DNA of 64,000 nt. Source: JAJEFO01 sp965221845. GTDB lineage: Bacteria; Pseudomonadota; Alphaproteobacteria; Rhodobacterales; Rhodobacteraceae. Both the position numbers and the translations under genes were made by a program. Positions 26,119 to 35,150 of the stretch are shown piece after piece. A model generated the notes under the pieces. It worked only from the letters and a program-made list of their open reading frames with translations. It had not been told where the DNA came from and made no database searches. The stretch is from the NCBI GenBank assembly GCA_965221845.1, contig OZ244919.1, positions 3,100,001 through 3,164,000 on the forward strand, read 5' to 3'. Positions within the stretch are counted from its first letter, which is position 1, and the number at the start of each line of letters is the position of its first letter.

Positions 26119-26772
26119 AGGCGGCGGCCGGCGCGATGCAGGGCCGGGCATGTCCTGACGCTCGAAGCTGCCGGAAAGGCGGCGCGTTGACGACGCGTGC
26201 CGTTGCGGGTCGCGCAGCACGGGCACCGCGGGCGACCGCGAGGGACGGAAGCCGGATCCGGGTCGCGGGGTGATTCTCTCCCGGCAGCGGGATAGCTGCG
26301 CCCAGTACCGTCCGTCGTTCCGCTTCAAGGCCGAAGGGGCGACCGTCCGGGGATGGCGGCCATGCCTGCATGCGCCGCCAGCGAGCTGCCAAGCCTGACG
26401 GCGTAAGCGCCTGATTCCGATCAGCGGATCGCCGGCGTGACGGCGTTCCGCGCCGGCCGGTGACGCCATGCGCTGAAGTCTCGTCTCGAGCCGGCGGAAC
26501 TTTTTTTGAATTCCCTGTTGACGAGCCCCTCGCGAAAGCCGCAGTTTGTGCGGGCCGGCTGCGAGGCCACAACATGTTGTGGAAACCGACATGGACAGCA
26601 TTCATGCGCCTTCGATGCTTGAGGAGGACAGGTAACGTGAACGCACGCGAGGACGTTCACGCGGAAGGCGCCCATGTTCCATACCGGCCGGGCGCGGCTT
26701 TGCCCGGACCGAGGCAGGCGAGAGAGGGAGCGGAAACGGCTCGGACAGGAAACTGGCGGGGTGCAGGCTGAG
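26119..26772. other. Upstream region of nrdJ
   Basis: No gene is supported. It holds an NrdR-like palindrome (26567-26582) and a TTGACG (26518-26523) that may be a -35 box. I looked for B12-riboswitch boxes, which often precede class II RNR genes, and found none. Confidence 0.5.
26567..26582. promoter_or_regulatory. NrdR-box-like palindrome
   Basis: CCACAACATGTTGTGG is a perfect 16-bp palindrome that fits the NrdR consensus (xCaCwAxATxTwGtGx). It lies about 190 bp upstream of nrdJ. NrdR represses ribonucleotide reductase genes when dATP is plentiful. NrdR boxes usually come in pairs, and I see only this one clearly. Confidence 0.6.
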
Positions 26773-29700
26773 ATGAAGATCAAGCGTAGCTTTACCAAGG
26801 CAGGCGAGGGCGCGTATGCGTCCGTCAAGTTCGCGAAGACATCATCCGAAATCAGGAACCCGGACGGCACGATCGTGTTCCGGCTGGAGGATCTTGAAGT
26901 GCCCGAAGGCTGGAGCCAGGTGGCGTCGGACGTCATCGCGCAGAAGTACTTCAGGAAGGCCGGAGTGCCGGCCCGCCTGAAGAAGGTGAAGGAGAAGGGC
27001 GTCCCGAGATTCCTGTGGCGTTCGGTCGCGGACGAGGCCGCGCTCGCCGAGATCCCCGAGGAGGATCGCTACGGCGGCGAAACCCGGGCGGCGCAGGTCT
27101 TCGACCGTCTTGCCGGAGCCTGGGCCTATTGGGGCTGGAAGGGCGGCTACTTCTCCTCGAAGGAGGATGCGCGGGCCTATCTCGACGAGATGCGTTACAT
27201 GCTGGCGACGCAGCGCGCGGCGCCGAACTCCCCGCAGTGGTTCAACACGGGCCTGCATTGGGCATACGGCATCGACGGGCCGAGCCAGGGTCACCACTAC
27301 GTCGACCACGAGACCGGCGCGCTTGCCAGGTCCGGCAGCGCCTATGAGCATCCGCAGCCCCATGCGTGCTTCATCCAGTCCTGCGCCGACGATCTCGTGA
27401 ACGCCGGCGGCATAATGGATCTTTGGGTCCGCGAATCACGGCTGTTCAAGTACGGGTCGGGAACCGGCACCAATTTCAGCCGCCTCCGCGGAGCCGGCGA
27501 GCGCCTGTCCGGCGGCGGCAGGTCATCGGGCCTGATGGGCTTCCTGAAGATCGGCGACCGTGCGGCCGGCGCCATCAAGTCGGGCGGCACGACCCGGCGC
27601 GCGGCCAAGATGGTCATCGTCGATGCCGATCATCCCGACATCGAGGACTTCATCAACTGGAAGGTCATCGAGGAGCAGAAGGTCGCCTCCATCGTGGCCG
27701 GCTCCAAGGTCCACGAGCGCGAGCTCAACCGCATGTTCGCCGCGATCAGGGCGTGGGACGGCGCGGAAGCGGATGCGGCCGACCCGGTGCGGAACGAGAG
27801 CCTCAAGGCCGCGATCCGGTCCGCGAAGGAGTCCGCCATTCCGGAGACCTACATCAAGCGCGTTCTGGACTACGCGCGACAGGGCTACGAATCGATCGAG
27901 TTTCCGACATACGACACGGACTGGGACTCGGAGGCCTATTCGAGCGTTTCAGGCCAGAACTCCAACAACTCGATCCGGGTCACGGACGCCTTCCTGCAGG
28001 CTGTGAAGGACGATGCCGACTGGGATCTGGTCCGCCGCACCGACGGCGGGGTGGAGAAGACCGTCAAGGCACGCGACCTGTGGGAGCAGGTCGGCCACGC
28101 GGCCTGGGCCTGCGCGGACCCGGGAGTCCAGTACCATGACACGGTCAATGCCTGGCATACATGCCCCGAGGCCGGGCCGATCCGGGGATCGAATCCCTGC
28201 TCGGAATACATGTTTCTCGACGATACCGCCTGCAACCTGGCTTCCATGAATCTCCTTGCCTTTCATGAGGAAGGGGTGTTCCGGGCCGATGACTACATCC
28301 ATGCAACGCGCCTCTGGACGTTGACGCTGGAGATCAGCGTGATGATGGCGCAATTCCCGTCGGAGGAAATCGCGCGGCTTTCCTACGAGTACAGGACCCT
28401 CGGCCTCGGCTACGCGAACATCGGCGGCCTGCTCATGACCATGGGCCTCGGGTACGATTCGGACGAGGGCCGGGCGCTGGCGGGCGCCCTCACGGCCATC
28501 ATGACGGGCGCGGCCTACGCGACCTCTGCCGAGATCGCGCGGGAGCTGGGGCCCTTTCAAGGCTATGACGGGAACGCGGAGCACATGCTTCGCGTCATTC
28601 GCAACCATCGGCGTGCCGCGCATGGACGCACGACAGGATACGAGCGGATGAACGTGCCTCCCGTGCCGCTTGACCACGGAAACTGTCCTGATGGCAGGCT
28701 GGTCGAGCTGGCCGTCAGGATGTGGGACGAGGCGCTCGACCTGGGCATCAAGCACGGATACCGCAATGCCCAGGCCACGGTCATCGCGCCGACGGGCACG
28801 ATCGGCCTCGTGATGGACTGCGACACGACAGGCATCGAGCCGGACTTCGCCCTGGTGAAGTTCAAGAAGCTCGCAGGGGGCGGCTACTTCAAGATCATAA
28901 ACCGCTCGGTGCCGGCGGCGCTGGAGACGCTTGGCTACACGTCCTCCCAGATCCAGGAAATCGTCTCCTACGCCGTCGGCCACGGAACGCTGGCGCAGGC
29001 CCCGGGGATCAGCCACGCCGCGCTGGTCGGCCATGGATTCGGCCCGGCGGAGATCGACAGGGTCGAGGCAGCCCTGCCGTCCGCCTTCGACATCCGCTTC
29101 GTGTTCAACCAGTGGACGCTCGGCGAGGAGTTCTGCTCGGCAACCCTCGGGATCCCGGCGGAGAAGCTGAACGACCCGGAATTCGACCTTCTTCGCAGCC
29201 TTGGCTTCAGCAAGGCGGATGTCGAGGCCGCCAATGACCACGTCTGCGGCGCGATGACGCTCGAAGGCGCGCCGCACCTCTCGGAGGAGCACCACCACGT
29301 CTTCGACTGCGCGAATCCGTGCGGGCGCAAGGGCAGGCGGTTCCTTCCCGTCGAAAGCCACATCACCATGATGGCCGCCGCCCAGTCGTTCATTTCGGGC
29401 GCGATCTCCAAGACGATCAACATGCCGAACGACGCCACCGTCGAGGACTGCAAGGCCGCCTACGAACTGTCGCACAGGCTCGGCGTCAAGGCCAACGCGC
29501 TCTATCGCGACGGTTCGAAGCTCTCGCAGCCGCTGTCAGCGGCCCTCGTCGAGGACGACGACGACGCGGCGGCGGCGCTCGCGGCCGGCACGCCTCGGGA
29601 GAAGGCCGTCGTGCTGGCCGAGAAGGTCGTGGAAAGGGTCGTCGCCGCGGATCTGGCAGGCACGCGCAATCGCATGCCCGAGCGTCGGCGAGGGTACACC

Positions 29701-30441
29701 CAGAAAGCCATTGTCGGAGGGCACAAGGTCTACCTGAGGACCGGAGAGTACAGCGACGGATCGCTTGGCGAGATCTTCATCGACATGCACAAGGAAGGCG
29801 CCGGCTTCCGGGCGATGATGAACAACTTCGCGATCGCCGTCTCGGTCGGCCTGCAGTATGGCGTTCCGCTGGAGGAGTTCGTCGATGCGTTCACCTTCAC
29901 GCGCTTCGAGCCGGCCGGGATGGTTCAGGGCAACGACTCGATCAAGAACGCGACCTCGATACTGGACTACATCTTCCGGGAGCTGGCGGTAAGCTATCTG
30001 GATCGCACCGATCTCGCTCACGTGAAGCCGGAAGGCCCGACATTCGATGACATGGGCCGGGGCGAGGAAGAGGGCAGGCCGGCGATGGCCGAGGCCCCGG
30101 CCGCGCGCGGGTCGACCCATGTCGAGCTGCTCAAGCGCGTCGCATCCGCAGGATACACCCGAGGCCGCGTGCCAAGGGAGCATCTGGTGCTCGTGGAGGG
30201 CGGCGCCAGCCCGGCCTTGGCGCCGGACGTCGCTTCCGCGGCGGCGGCTGAGTCAATTGCGCCGGCAGCCGCCGCCGGTGCGTCGCCCGCCGCGGGAACG
30301 GTCGCGGCAGAAGCGCGGACGATGGCCAGGATGCAGGGATACGAGGGAGATCCTTGCGGCGAATGCGGCAACTACACCTTGGTGCGCAACGGCACATGCA
30401 TGAAGTGCAACACGTGCGGCGCAACAAGCGGGTGCAGTTGA
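26773..30441 (+). CDS. nrdJ: Vitamin B12-dependent (class II) ribonucleoside-diphosphate reductase
   Basis: A 1,222-residue enzyme that reduces ribonucleotides to deoxyribonucleotides using adenosylcobalamin, so it needs no oxygen. Core motifs are RAAPNSPQWFNTG, SGTGTNFSRLRG, IRGSNPCSEYMFLDDTACNL (active-site Cys and substrate loop) and VIAPTGTIGLVMDCDTTGIE. The C-terminus has a Cys-rich zinc/redox tail: CGECGNY, CMKCNTCGATSGCS. ATG 26773 is chosen because the family begins MKIxRxFT. Upstream codons look non-coding. An NrdR-like box is upstream. Confidence 0.97.
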   Translation: MKIKRSFTKAGEGAYASVKFAKTSSEIRNPDGTIVFRLEDLEVPEGWSQVASDVIAQKYFRKAGVPARLKKVKEKGVPRFLWRSVADEAALAEIPEEDRYGGETRAAQVFDRLAGAWAYWGWKGGYFSSKEDARAYLDEMRYMLATQRAAPNSPQWFNTGLHWAYGIDGPSQGHHYVDHETGALARSGSAYEHPQPHACFIQSCADDLVNAGGIMDLWVRESRLFKYGSGTGTNFSRLRGAGERLSGGGRSSGLMGFLKIGDRAAGAIKSGGTTRRAAKMVIVDADHPDIEDFINWKVIEEQKVASIVAGSKVHERELNRMFAAIRAWDGAEADAADPVRNESLKAAIRSAKESAIPETYIKRVLDYARQGYESIEFPTYDTDWDSEAYSSVSGQNSNNSIRVTDAFLQAVKDDADWDLVRRTDGGVEKTVKARDLWEQVGHAAWACADPGVQYHDTVNAWHTCPEAGPIRGSNPCSEYMFLDDTACNLASMNLLAFHEEGVFRADDYIHATRLWTLTLEISVMMAQFPSEEIARLSYEYRTLGLGYANIGGLLMTMGLGYDSDEGRALAGALTAIMTGAAYATSAEIARELGPFQGYDGNAEHMLRVIRNHRRAAHGRTTGYERMNVPPVPLDHGNCPDGRLVELAVRMWDEALDLGIKHGYRNAQATVIAPTGTIGLVMDCDTTGIEPDFALVKFKKLAGGGYFKIINRSVPAALETLGYTSSQIQEIVSYAVGHGTLAQAPGISHAALVGHGFGPAEIDRVEAALPSAFDIRFVFNQWTLGEEFCSATLGIPAEKLNDPEFDLLRSLGFSKADVEAANDHVCGAMTLEGAPHLSEEHHHVFDCANPCGRKGRRFLPVESHITMMAAAQSFISGAISKTINMPNDATVEDCKAAYELSHRLGVKANALYRDGSKLSQPLSAALVEDDDDAAAALAAGTPREKAVVLAEKVVERVVAADLAGTRNRMPERRRGYTQKAIVGGHKVYLRTGEYSDGSLGEIFIDMHKEGAGFRAMMNNFAIAVSVGLQYGVPLEEFVDAFTFTRFEPAGMVQGNDSIKNATSILDYIFRELAVSYLDRTDLAHVKPEGPTFDDMGRGEEEGRPAMAEAPAARGSTHVELLKRVASAGYTRGRVPREHLVLVEGGASPALAPDVASAAAAESIAPAAAAGASPAAGTVAAEARTMARMQGYEGDPCGECGNYTLVRNGTCMKCNTCGATSGCS

Positions 30442-30524
30442 CGGGCGCGTGCGTCGGGTCGTGTCGCGGAAGCGGGAATGGCGGTCCGGGGGGGCGGGAT
30501 CCGGCATGTCCGGATCCGCGCGGC

Positions 30525-31109
30525 TCAGGCCGTTCCGCTTCCTGCGGCGATCTCGCCTCTCGCCAGGGCCGCCACGCCGGTGCGTGCCAGCTCCTCCAGG
30601 CCCAGAGGCCGCATGAGATCCGCGAATGCGTCTACCTTTCGGGACGTGCCGGTCACCTCGAACACGAAACTGTCCAGCGTGGAATCCACGACCTGTGCGC
30701 GGAAGATGTCTGCGAGCCGCAGGGCCTCGACCCGGACGTCGCCCTTTCCGACGACGCGGAAGAGGGCCAGTTCCCTCTCGACCGCCTCTCCCTCTGTCGT
30801 CAGGTCATGCACCTCGTGAACCGGCACGATCCTGCCAAGCTGTGCCTTGATCTGCTCGATGACCGACGGCGTGCCGGTGGTGACGATCGTGATCCGGCTG
30901 CGATGGCCGGTGTGATCGATTTCCGCGACCGTCAGGCTCTCGATGTTGTAGCCGCGCCCGGAAAAGAGCCCGATGACGCGCGCGAGCACGCCGGCCTCGT
31001 TGTCAACGACCACTGCCAGCGTGTGCCGTTCCGTGCCTTGCGCGTGGTAGTCTCGAAGATCGTAGGCCGATCGGCTCGACGATCCCTTCTTGATGTTGAG
31101 TGTTGACAT
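30525..31109 (-). CDS. ilvN: Acetolactate synthase small (regulatory) subunit
   Basis: About 194 residues. It binds valine and controls the large subunit in isoleucine/valine/leucine synthesis. The N-terminal ACT domain reads TLAVVVDNEAGVLARVIGLF and RGYNIESLTVA, and the C-terminal domain contains LALFRVVGKGDVRVEALRLA. ATG 31109 follows AAGGA, while the longer start at 31154 does not. It lies 80 bp downstream of ilvI in the same operon, under the attenuator described upstream. Confidence 0.95.
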   Translation of the reverse strand: MSTLNIKKGSSSRSAYDLRDYHAQGTERHTLAVVVDNEAGVLARVIGLFSGRGYNIESLTVAEIDHTGHRSRITIVTTGTPSVIEQIKAQLGRIVPVHEVHDLTTEGEAVERELALFRVVGKGDVRVEALRLADIFRAQVVDSTLDSFVFEVTGTSRKVDAFADLMRPLGLEELARTGVAALARGEIAAGSGTA

Positions 31110-31189
31110 GTCGTCCTTCGTCCTGATGGAGTTCCGGGGCCGCAGCCGGCGCATGGGCTGCCGCCGCTCCCGCGCCGCATCCGCAGGCC

Positions 31190-32953
31190 CTACACCAGCA
31201 CGGCGCCGGCATCCTTGATCGCCGCGCCGGCGTCCGCGCTCGCGCCGAGCAGCATCTTGTTGTGGGGCTCGCCGGACGGGATCATCGGAAAGCAGTTTTC
31301 GTGTTTCTCGACCAGGCAGTCCACGACGACAGGCCCGTCATGGGACAGCATGTCCCTGATCCCGTCGTCCAGGTCCGCCGCGTCATCGATCTTGATGCCC
31401 TTCGCTCCGAAGGCCTCCGCCAGCTTCACGAAATCCGGCAGCGCTTCCGACCAGGAGTGCGAGTAGCGCTCGCCATGCAGCAGTTCCTGCCACTGGCGGA
31501 CCATGCCGAGGCGCTCGTTGTTCAGGATGAACTGCTTGACGGGAAGGCGATACTGCACTGCCGTGCCCATCTCCTGCATGTTCATGAGCCATGACGCCTC
31601 TCCGGCGACGTTGACGACCAGGGCGTCGGGATGCGCCATCTGCACGCCGATGGAGGCGGGGAAGCCGTAGCCCATGGTGCCGAGCCCGCCGCTGGTCATC
31701 CATCGCTTGGGGTCGTTGATGCCCATGTACTGGGCGGCCCACATCTGGTGCTGGCCGACCTCCGTGCAGATGTAGCGGTCAGCGCGGTCCTTGGTCAGCG
31801 CCTCCAGGCGCCGGATTGCATGCTGCGGCCGGATGGCGCTGCCCGCCTGCTCGAACCTGAGGCAGTCGACCTTGCGCCATTCGCTGATCTGCGTCCACCA
31901 TTCCTTCACCGCGCGCGCGTCCGTCTTCGCGCCGCGCGACTTCCACGCCGCGAGCAGGTCCTCCAGCACGTGCGCGACGTCGCCGACGACGGGCAGCTCG
32001 ACATGGATGACCTTGTTGATCGACGACGGGTCGATGTCGATGTGGGCCTTCACGGAGTCCGGGCTGAAGTCCTGCACCCGACCGGTGATGCGGTCGTCGA
32101 AGCGCGCGCCGACGTTGATCATGAGGTCGCAGCCGTGCATGGCCAGGTTCGCCTCGTAGAGCCCGTGCATGCCCAGCATTCCCAGCCAGTTCCGCCCGCT
32201 TGCCGGATAGGCGCCCAGCCCCATGAGCGTGGACGTCACGGGAAAGCCTGTCTCGTCGACCAGGCGCCGCAGCAGCCTGCATGCGCGGTCTCCGGAGTTG
32301 ATGACGCCGCCGCCGGTGTAGAAGACGGGGCGCCTTGCGGTCTCGATCGCTTCCGCCAGGGCGGCGACGACCTCGGCGTCCGCCCTGACCCTCGGCGCGT
32401 AGTGGCCCGTCCGGGCTTCATCGGGGCCGGTGTACGCGGCTGACGCGAACTGAACGTCCTTCGGGATGTCGACGAGCACGGGTCCGGGCCTGCCCGTCAT
32501 GGCGACGTGAAACGCCTCGTGTATCGTGCTCGCGAGCCTGTCCGTTTCCCTGACCAGCCAGTTGTGCTTGGTGCAAGGGCGCGTGATGCCGACCGTGTCC
32601 GCCTCCTGGAAGGCGTCGTTGCCGATCATGAAGGTCGGGACCTGGCCCGAGAGCAGGACGATCGGGACCGAGTCCATCAGCGCGTCCGTCAGTCCCGTGA
32701 CGGAATTGGTCGCGCCGGGGCCGGACGTGACCAGAACCACGCCCGGGCGTCCGGTGGAGCGGGCGTAGCCTTCGGCCGCGTGGACCGCAGCCTGCTCGTG
32801 GCGCACGAGGACGTGCCGGATCCGGTTCTGCCTGAAGACCTCGTCATATATCGGAAGCACGGCCCCGCCGGGATAGCCGAACACGACATCCACCCCCTGG
32901 TCCTGCAACGCCTTCAAGACCATTCGCGCGCCGGTCATCTGCTCTTGTCTCAT
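31190..32953 (-). CDS. ilvI: Acetolactate synthase large (catalytic) subunit
   Basis: A 587-residue ThDP/FAD enzyme that condenses pyruvate with pyruvate or 2-oxobutyrate. DVVFGYPGGAVLPIYDEVF holds the catalytic Glu region. GPGATNSVTGLTDALMDSVP and NVAGEASWLMNMQEM (ThDP-Mg motif) are typical. ATG 32953 is chosen over 32980 because GGCAGG precedes it and MRQEQMTGA matches the family start. Transcription probably passes a terminator/antiterminator leader at 32981-33101. Confidence 0.96.
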   Translation of the reverse strand: MRQEQMTGARMVLKALQDQGVDVVFGYPGGAVLPIYDEVFRQNRIRHVLVRHEQAAVHAAEGYARSTGRPGVVLVTSGPGATNSVTGLTDALMDSVPIVLLSGQVPTFMIGNDAFQEADTVGITRPCTKHNWLVRETDRLASTIHEAFHVAMTGRPGPVLVDIPKDVQFASAAYTGPDEARTGHYAPRVRADAEVVAALAEAIETARRPVFYTGGGVINSGDRACRLLRRLVDETGFPVTSTLMGLGAYPASGRNWLGMLGMHGLYEANLAMHGCDLMINVGARFDDRITGRVQDFSPDSVKAHIDIDPSSINKVIHVELPVVGDVAHVLEDLLAAWKSRGAKTDARAVKEWWTQISEWRKVDCLRFEQAGSAIRPQHAIRRLEALTKDRADRYICTEVGQHQMWAAQYMGINDPKRWMTSGGLGTMGYGFPASIGVQMAHPDALVVNVAGEASWLMNMQEMGTAVQYRLPVKQFILNNERLGMVRQWQELLHGERYSHSWSEALPDFVKLAEAFGAKGIKIDDAADLDDGIRDMLSHDGPVVVDCLVEKHENCFPMIPSGEPHNKMLLGASADAGAAIKDAGAVLV

Positions 32954-32980
32954 TGCGCCTGCCTTCCGCGTTCCGCACAC

Positions 32981-33005
32981 AAAAAAGCCCCCTGGCTCAG
33001 GGGGC
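32981..33005 (-). terminator. Attenuator terminator upstream of ilvI
   Basis: Read on the - strand, an 8-bp stem GCCCCCTG/CAGGGGGC with an AGC loop is followed by six T. It lies 28 bp before the ilvI start, so it ends transcription before the gene and must be bypassed for expression. Confidence 0.88.
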
Positions 33006-33049
33006 GCATGGGTGTCCGTTCAGGGAGTCCCGTCACCGGCCCATGCGCC
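33003..33049 (-). promoter_or_regulatory. Antiterminator hairpin of the ilvI leader
   Basis: GGCGCATGGG (complement of 33040-33049) pairs perfectly with CCCATGCGCC (complement of 33003-33012). The downstream arm shares 33003-33005 with the terminator stem, so the two hairpins exclude each other. The upstream arm lies in the last codons of the leader peptide, so a ribosome that finishes the peptide would mask it and let the terminator form. Confidence 0.75.
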
Positions 33050-33101
33050 AGTTTCCCACAATTGCCACCAACTTCGCTGCCATCGCCGGGCTCCGTTTCA
33101 T
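33033..33101 (-). CDS. ilvI leader peptide (22 aa)
   Basis: The frame begins at 33101 and contains AAKLVAIVGNW, a cluster of Leu, Val and Ile codons placed just before the antiterminator arm, then stops at 33033. Ribosome stalling at these codons under branched-chain amino acid shortage would favour antitermination. The predicted promoter puts the transcript start within a base or two of the ATG, so the peptide is probably read from a leaderless mRNA. Confidence 0.7.
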   Translation of the reverse strand: MKRSPAMAAKLVAIVGNWRMGR

Positions 33102-33108
33102 GCAGATG

Positions 33109-33136
33109 ACACTAGCAGAGTCGAGACTGGGGTCAA
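33109..33136 (-). promoter_or_regulatory. Predicted ilvI promoter
   Basis: On the - strand, TTGACC (33136-33131) and TAGTGT (33114-33109) are separated by 16 bp. The expected start is near 33101-33102, at the leader-peptide ATG. A MITE-like element begins 15 bp upstream of the -35 box. Confidence 0.6.
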
Positions 33137-33150
33137 CCGGCAAAATCGCC

Positions 33151-33298
33151 TTGGGTGTGGCCCAGATTGGTTGCTCATGCGGCGAGAGCCTGATTCGCCA
33201 GCCAGTCGAGGAAGTCGGGCAGCCTTTGCTGCATGGCGCCGCAACGCATCATGCGCATCTGCGAATCGCAATCGTCAACAGAGTTGGGCTGCACCCAA
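33151..33298. repeat. MITE-like palindromic element, copy 2
   Basis: A 148-bp unit with imperfect inverted ends: TTGGGTGTGGCCCA (33151) against the complement of the right end, TTGGGTGCAGCCCA, with 19 of 28 bases matching. TCGCC flanks both sides as a possible target duplication. The core AGCCTTTGCTGCATGGCGC is shared with copy 1 at 7683-7826. It lies between ilvI and bpt. Confidence 0.75.
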
Positions 33299-33359
33299 TC
33301 GCCTTTGCCGCACCTGGCCCGCTGCCTGCGAGGCATGCTTGATGAACCGGCGTGCCGCC

Positions 33360-34283
33360 TCACCGGCCGCCGTTCCGGACGTCATTGCCGCTCCGAAGCC
33401 GGACGGCCTTCCGGCCGCCCGGCTGTCCTGCCGCAGGTGTCCATCCTTGAGACGCTTCGGGCCGGACCGGCCGGGTGTCCGGAAGGCTGATGCGCGCCAC
33501 CTGTTCCGCCACCGGCTCCGAAGCCGTGCGGCCCAGGGCCTGCAGGTGACGTTCCGGGTCGCCAAGGTCCCTCCACTCTCCGGCGGCGTAAATCTCCACG
33601 GCCGCAAAGCCGGCCTTGTAGGTCATCTTCGCCGAACCCGGCACCCAGTACCCGAGATAGACGTAGGGGAGTCCCGCGTCCCGCGCGATCCTGACATGGT
33701 CCAGGATCACGTAGGTCCCGAGGCTGCGGGCCGCCATTTCCGGATCATAGAAGCTGTAGACCATGCTCAGCCCGTCATCGAGCACGTCGGTCAGGCATGC
33801 GGCGCGGAGCGTGACGTCGCCTTCGTCCCTGGACGTGTATTCGACCACTCGCGAACGGACCGGCGTCTCCTCGACCATTGCGGCGAACTCGAAGATGTCC
33901 ATGTCGGCCATGCCGCCATCCGCGTGCCGGCTTTCGAGATAGGCGCGGAACAGGGCGTATTGCTCCTCTGTCGCCCACGGCGACATCGCTTCGCGGACGA
34001 GCGACGCGTTCCTGCGGAGCGTCCGGTTCTGGCTCCGGGACGGGGCGAAGTCCTTCACGCGGATGCGGGCGGAGAAGCATGCCGAGCATTCGGCGCAGGA
34101 AGGCCGGTAGAGCACGTTCTGGGATCTGCGGAATCCCTGCTTGGATAGCGAGTTGTTCAGCTGCTCCGCATGGCCGCCCTGAAGCGACGTGAACAGCTTC
34201 CGCTCCATCCTGCCATCAAGGTAGGGGCAGGCTTGGGGTGCAGTCACGTAGAACTGCGGCGCGACTGGAAGGGTGTGCCGCAT
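33360..34283 (-). CDS. bpt: Aspartate/glutamate leucyltransferase (N-end rule), Bpt
   Basis: A 307-residue aminoacyl-tRNA-protein transferase that tags proteins with N-terminal Asp/Glu for ClpS-ClpAP degradation. Marks are CPYLDGRMERKLFT, GFRRSQNVLYRPSCAECSAC (conserved Cys pair), YVYLGYWVPGSAKMTYKAGF and RxLGTYVILDHV. The C-terminal ~45 residues (SLPDTRPVRPEASQ onward) are Gly/Arg/Pro-rich and look unlike the family, so the true domain ends near residue 260. A former RDD-family neighbour upstream is now a pseudogene. Confidence 0.93.
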   Translation of the reverse strand: MRHTLPVAPQFYVTAPQACPYLDGRMERKLFTSLQGGHAEQLNNSLSKQGFRRSQNVLYRPSCAECSACFSARIRVKDFAPSRSQNRTLRRNASLVREAMSPWATEEQYALFRAYLESRHADGGMADMDIFEFAAMVEETPVRSRVVEYTSRDEGDVTLRAACLTDVLDDGLSMVYSFYDPEMAARSLGTYVILDHVRIARDAGLPYVYLGYWVPGSAKMTYKAGFAAVEIYAAGEWRDLGDPERHLQALGRTASEPVAEQVARISLPDTRPVRPEASQGWTPAAGQPGGRKAVRLRSGNDVRNGGR

Positions 34284-34350
34284 GGCCTTCCGCCCTCTTT
34301 GCTCGGCACGAGACTAGCAAGCGGAAGCCGTGCCGCCAATCCATGACGGG

Positions 34351-34790
34351 TCAGGCCATGCGCCGCCTGAGGCGACTGACGGCGACCGTGCCCAGAACCC
34401 TGTCGCTCAGGCCTTGCCGCCCGGCCGGCAGGAGCATCATCCCGACGGAGACCGCCTGCAGCGGGAAGGCTGTCATGGAGACGAAATAGCCCGCAGTGTG
34501 CAACAGCGCGCTCCTTCATCAGGCTTCGCGCCGTCCGTCTTGCCGGGTCTCGATTCCCGCGAGAATCATTCCCGGCATGGCCGAGCACGACGCGAGCGTC
34601 GCACAGCGGAAGAGAAAGTCGGTGCCCGCATGGACCGCCGGCGGCAAGAGCGGCGCCGCAGGCAGCTACAAGGCCGCAACTGCCGCAGAGACGAGCGAGA
34701 CCAGGAGGACATCGACGCACCAGGCAAGGAACCGCCTGAAAGGCAGGCTGCGGCAGAGGCGGCCGTCATGCGCGACGTCCGCCCGGCCGG
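34351..34790 (-). pseudogene. RDD-family membrane protein gene, broken by frameshifts
   Basis: Three frames together spell an RDD protein. RFLAWCVDVLLVSLVSAAVA runs to a stop. TDFLFRCATLASCSAMPGM (family: YRVATLASGSATWGM) runs to a second stop. ALLHTAGYFVSMTAFPLQAV then RQGLSDRVLGTVAVSR ends at 34351. RDD genes commonly neighbour bpt in Rhodobacterales. At least two indels make it non-functional. Confidence 0.8.
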
Positions 34791-34851
34791 GCGCATCGGC
34801 GGCCCCTCGCCCGGTCGGAAGGGATGCCGTGCCGGGGATCCGGTCCCGCCG

Positions 34852-35150
34852 TCAGGTCCCGACTGGGCCGGCGTCACGTGCCTTTCCGGCGCGCTCGGCC
34901 ATGAACTGGTCGAATTCCGCCTTGTCCTTCGCGTCACGCAGGCGCCGCATGAAGCTTTCGAAGGAATCCTGCTCCTCCTCCAGGCGCCGGAGCGTGTCCG
35001 CCTTGTACGCGTCGAAGGCCGCGTTGCCGCTGGACTTCATGGCGGCGCGAACGCTGCCGCATCTCTTTCGCTTTCCTTCGAACATGCGCTTGCTCCAGAT
35101 CATGTAGGCCAGAAGTGCCAGGCCGATCGGCCAGAAGAGGACGAAGCCTA
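34852..35150 (-). pseudogene. DUF2852 gene, 3' part (interrupted by a 5.7-kb insertion)
   Basis: The frame reads LGFVLFWPIGLALLAYMIWS (membrane helix), then a coiled region AFDAYKADTLRRLEEEQDSF and DKAEFDQFMAER, matching the DUF2852 C-terminus. It has no start: on its upstream side the IS5-type element begins at 35151. The missing 5' part is at 40824-40937. Joining the two halves across the TA/CTAG target gives an uninterrupted 136-residue protein. Confidence 0.9.

Noticed and set aside
26119..26772. Possible cobalamin riboswitch upstream of the B12-dependent reductase
   Set aside because: No GCCACTG-type B12 box or matching fold was seen. An NrdR-like box explains regulation better.
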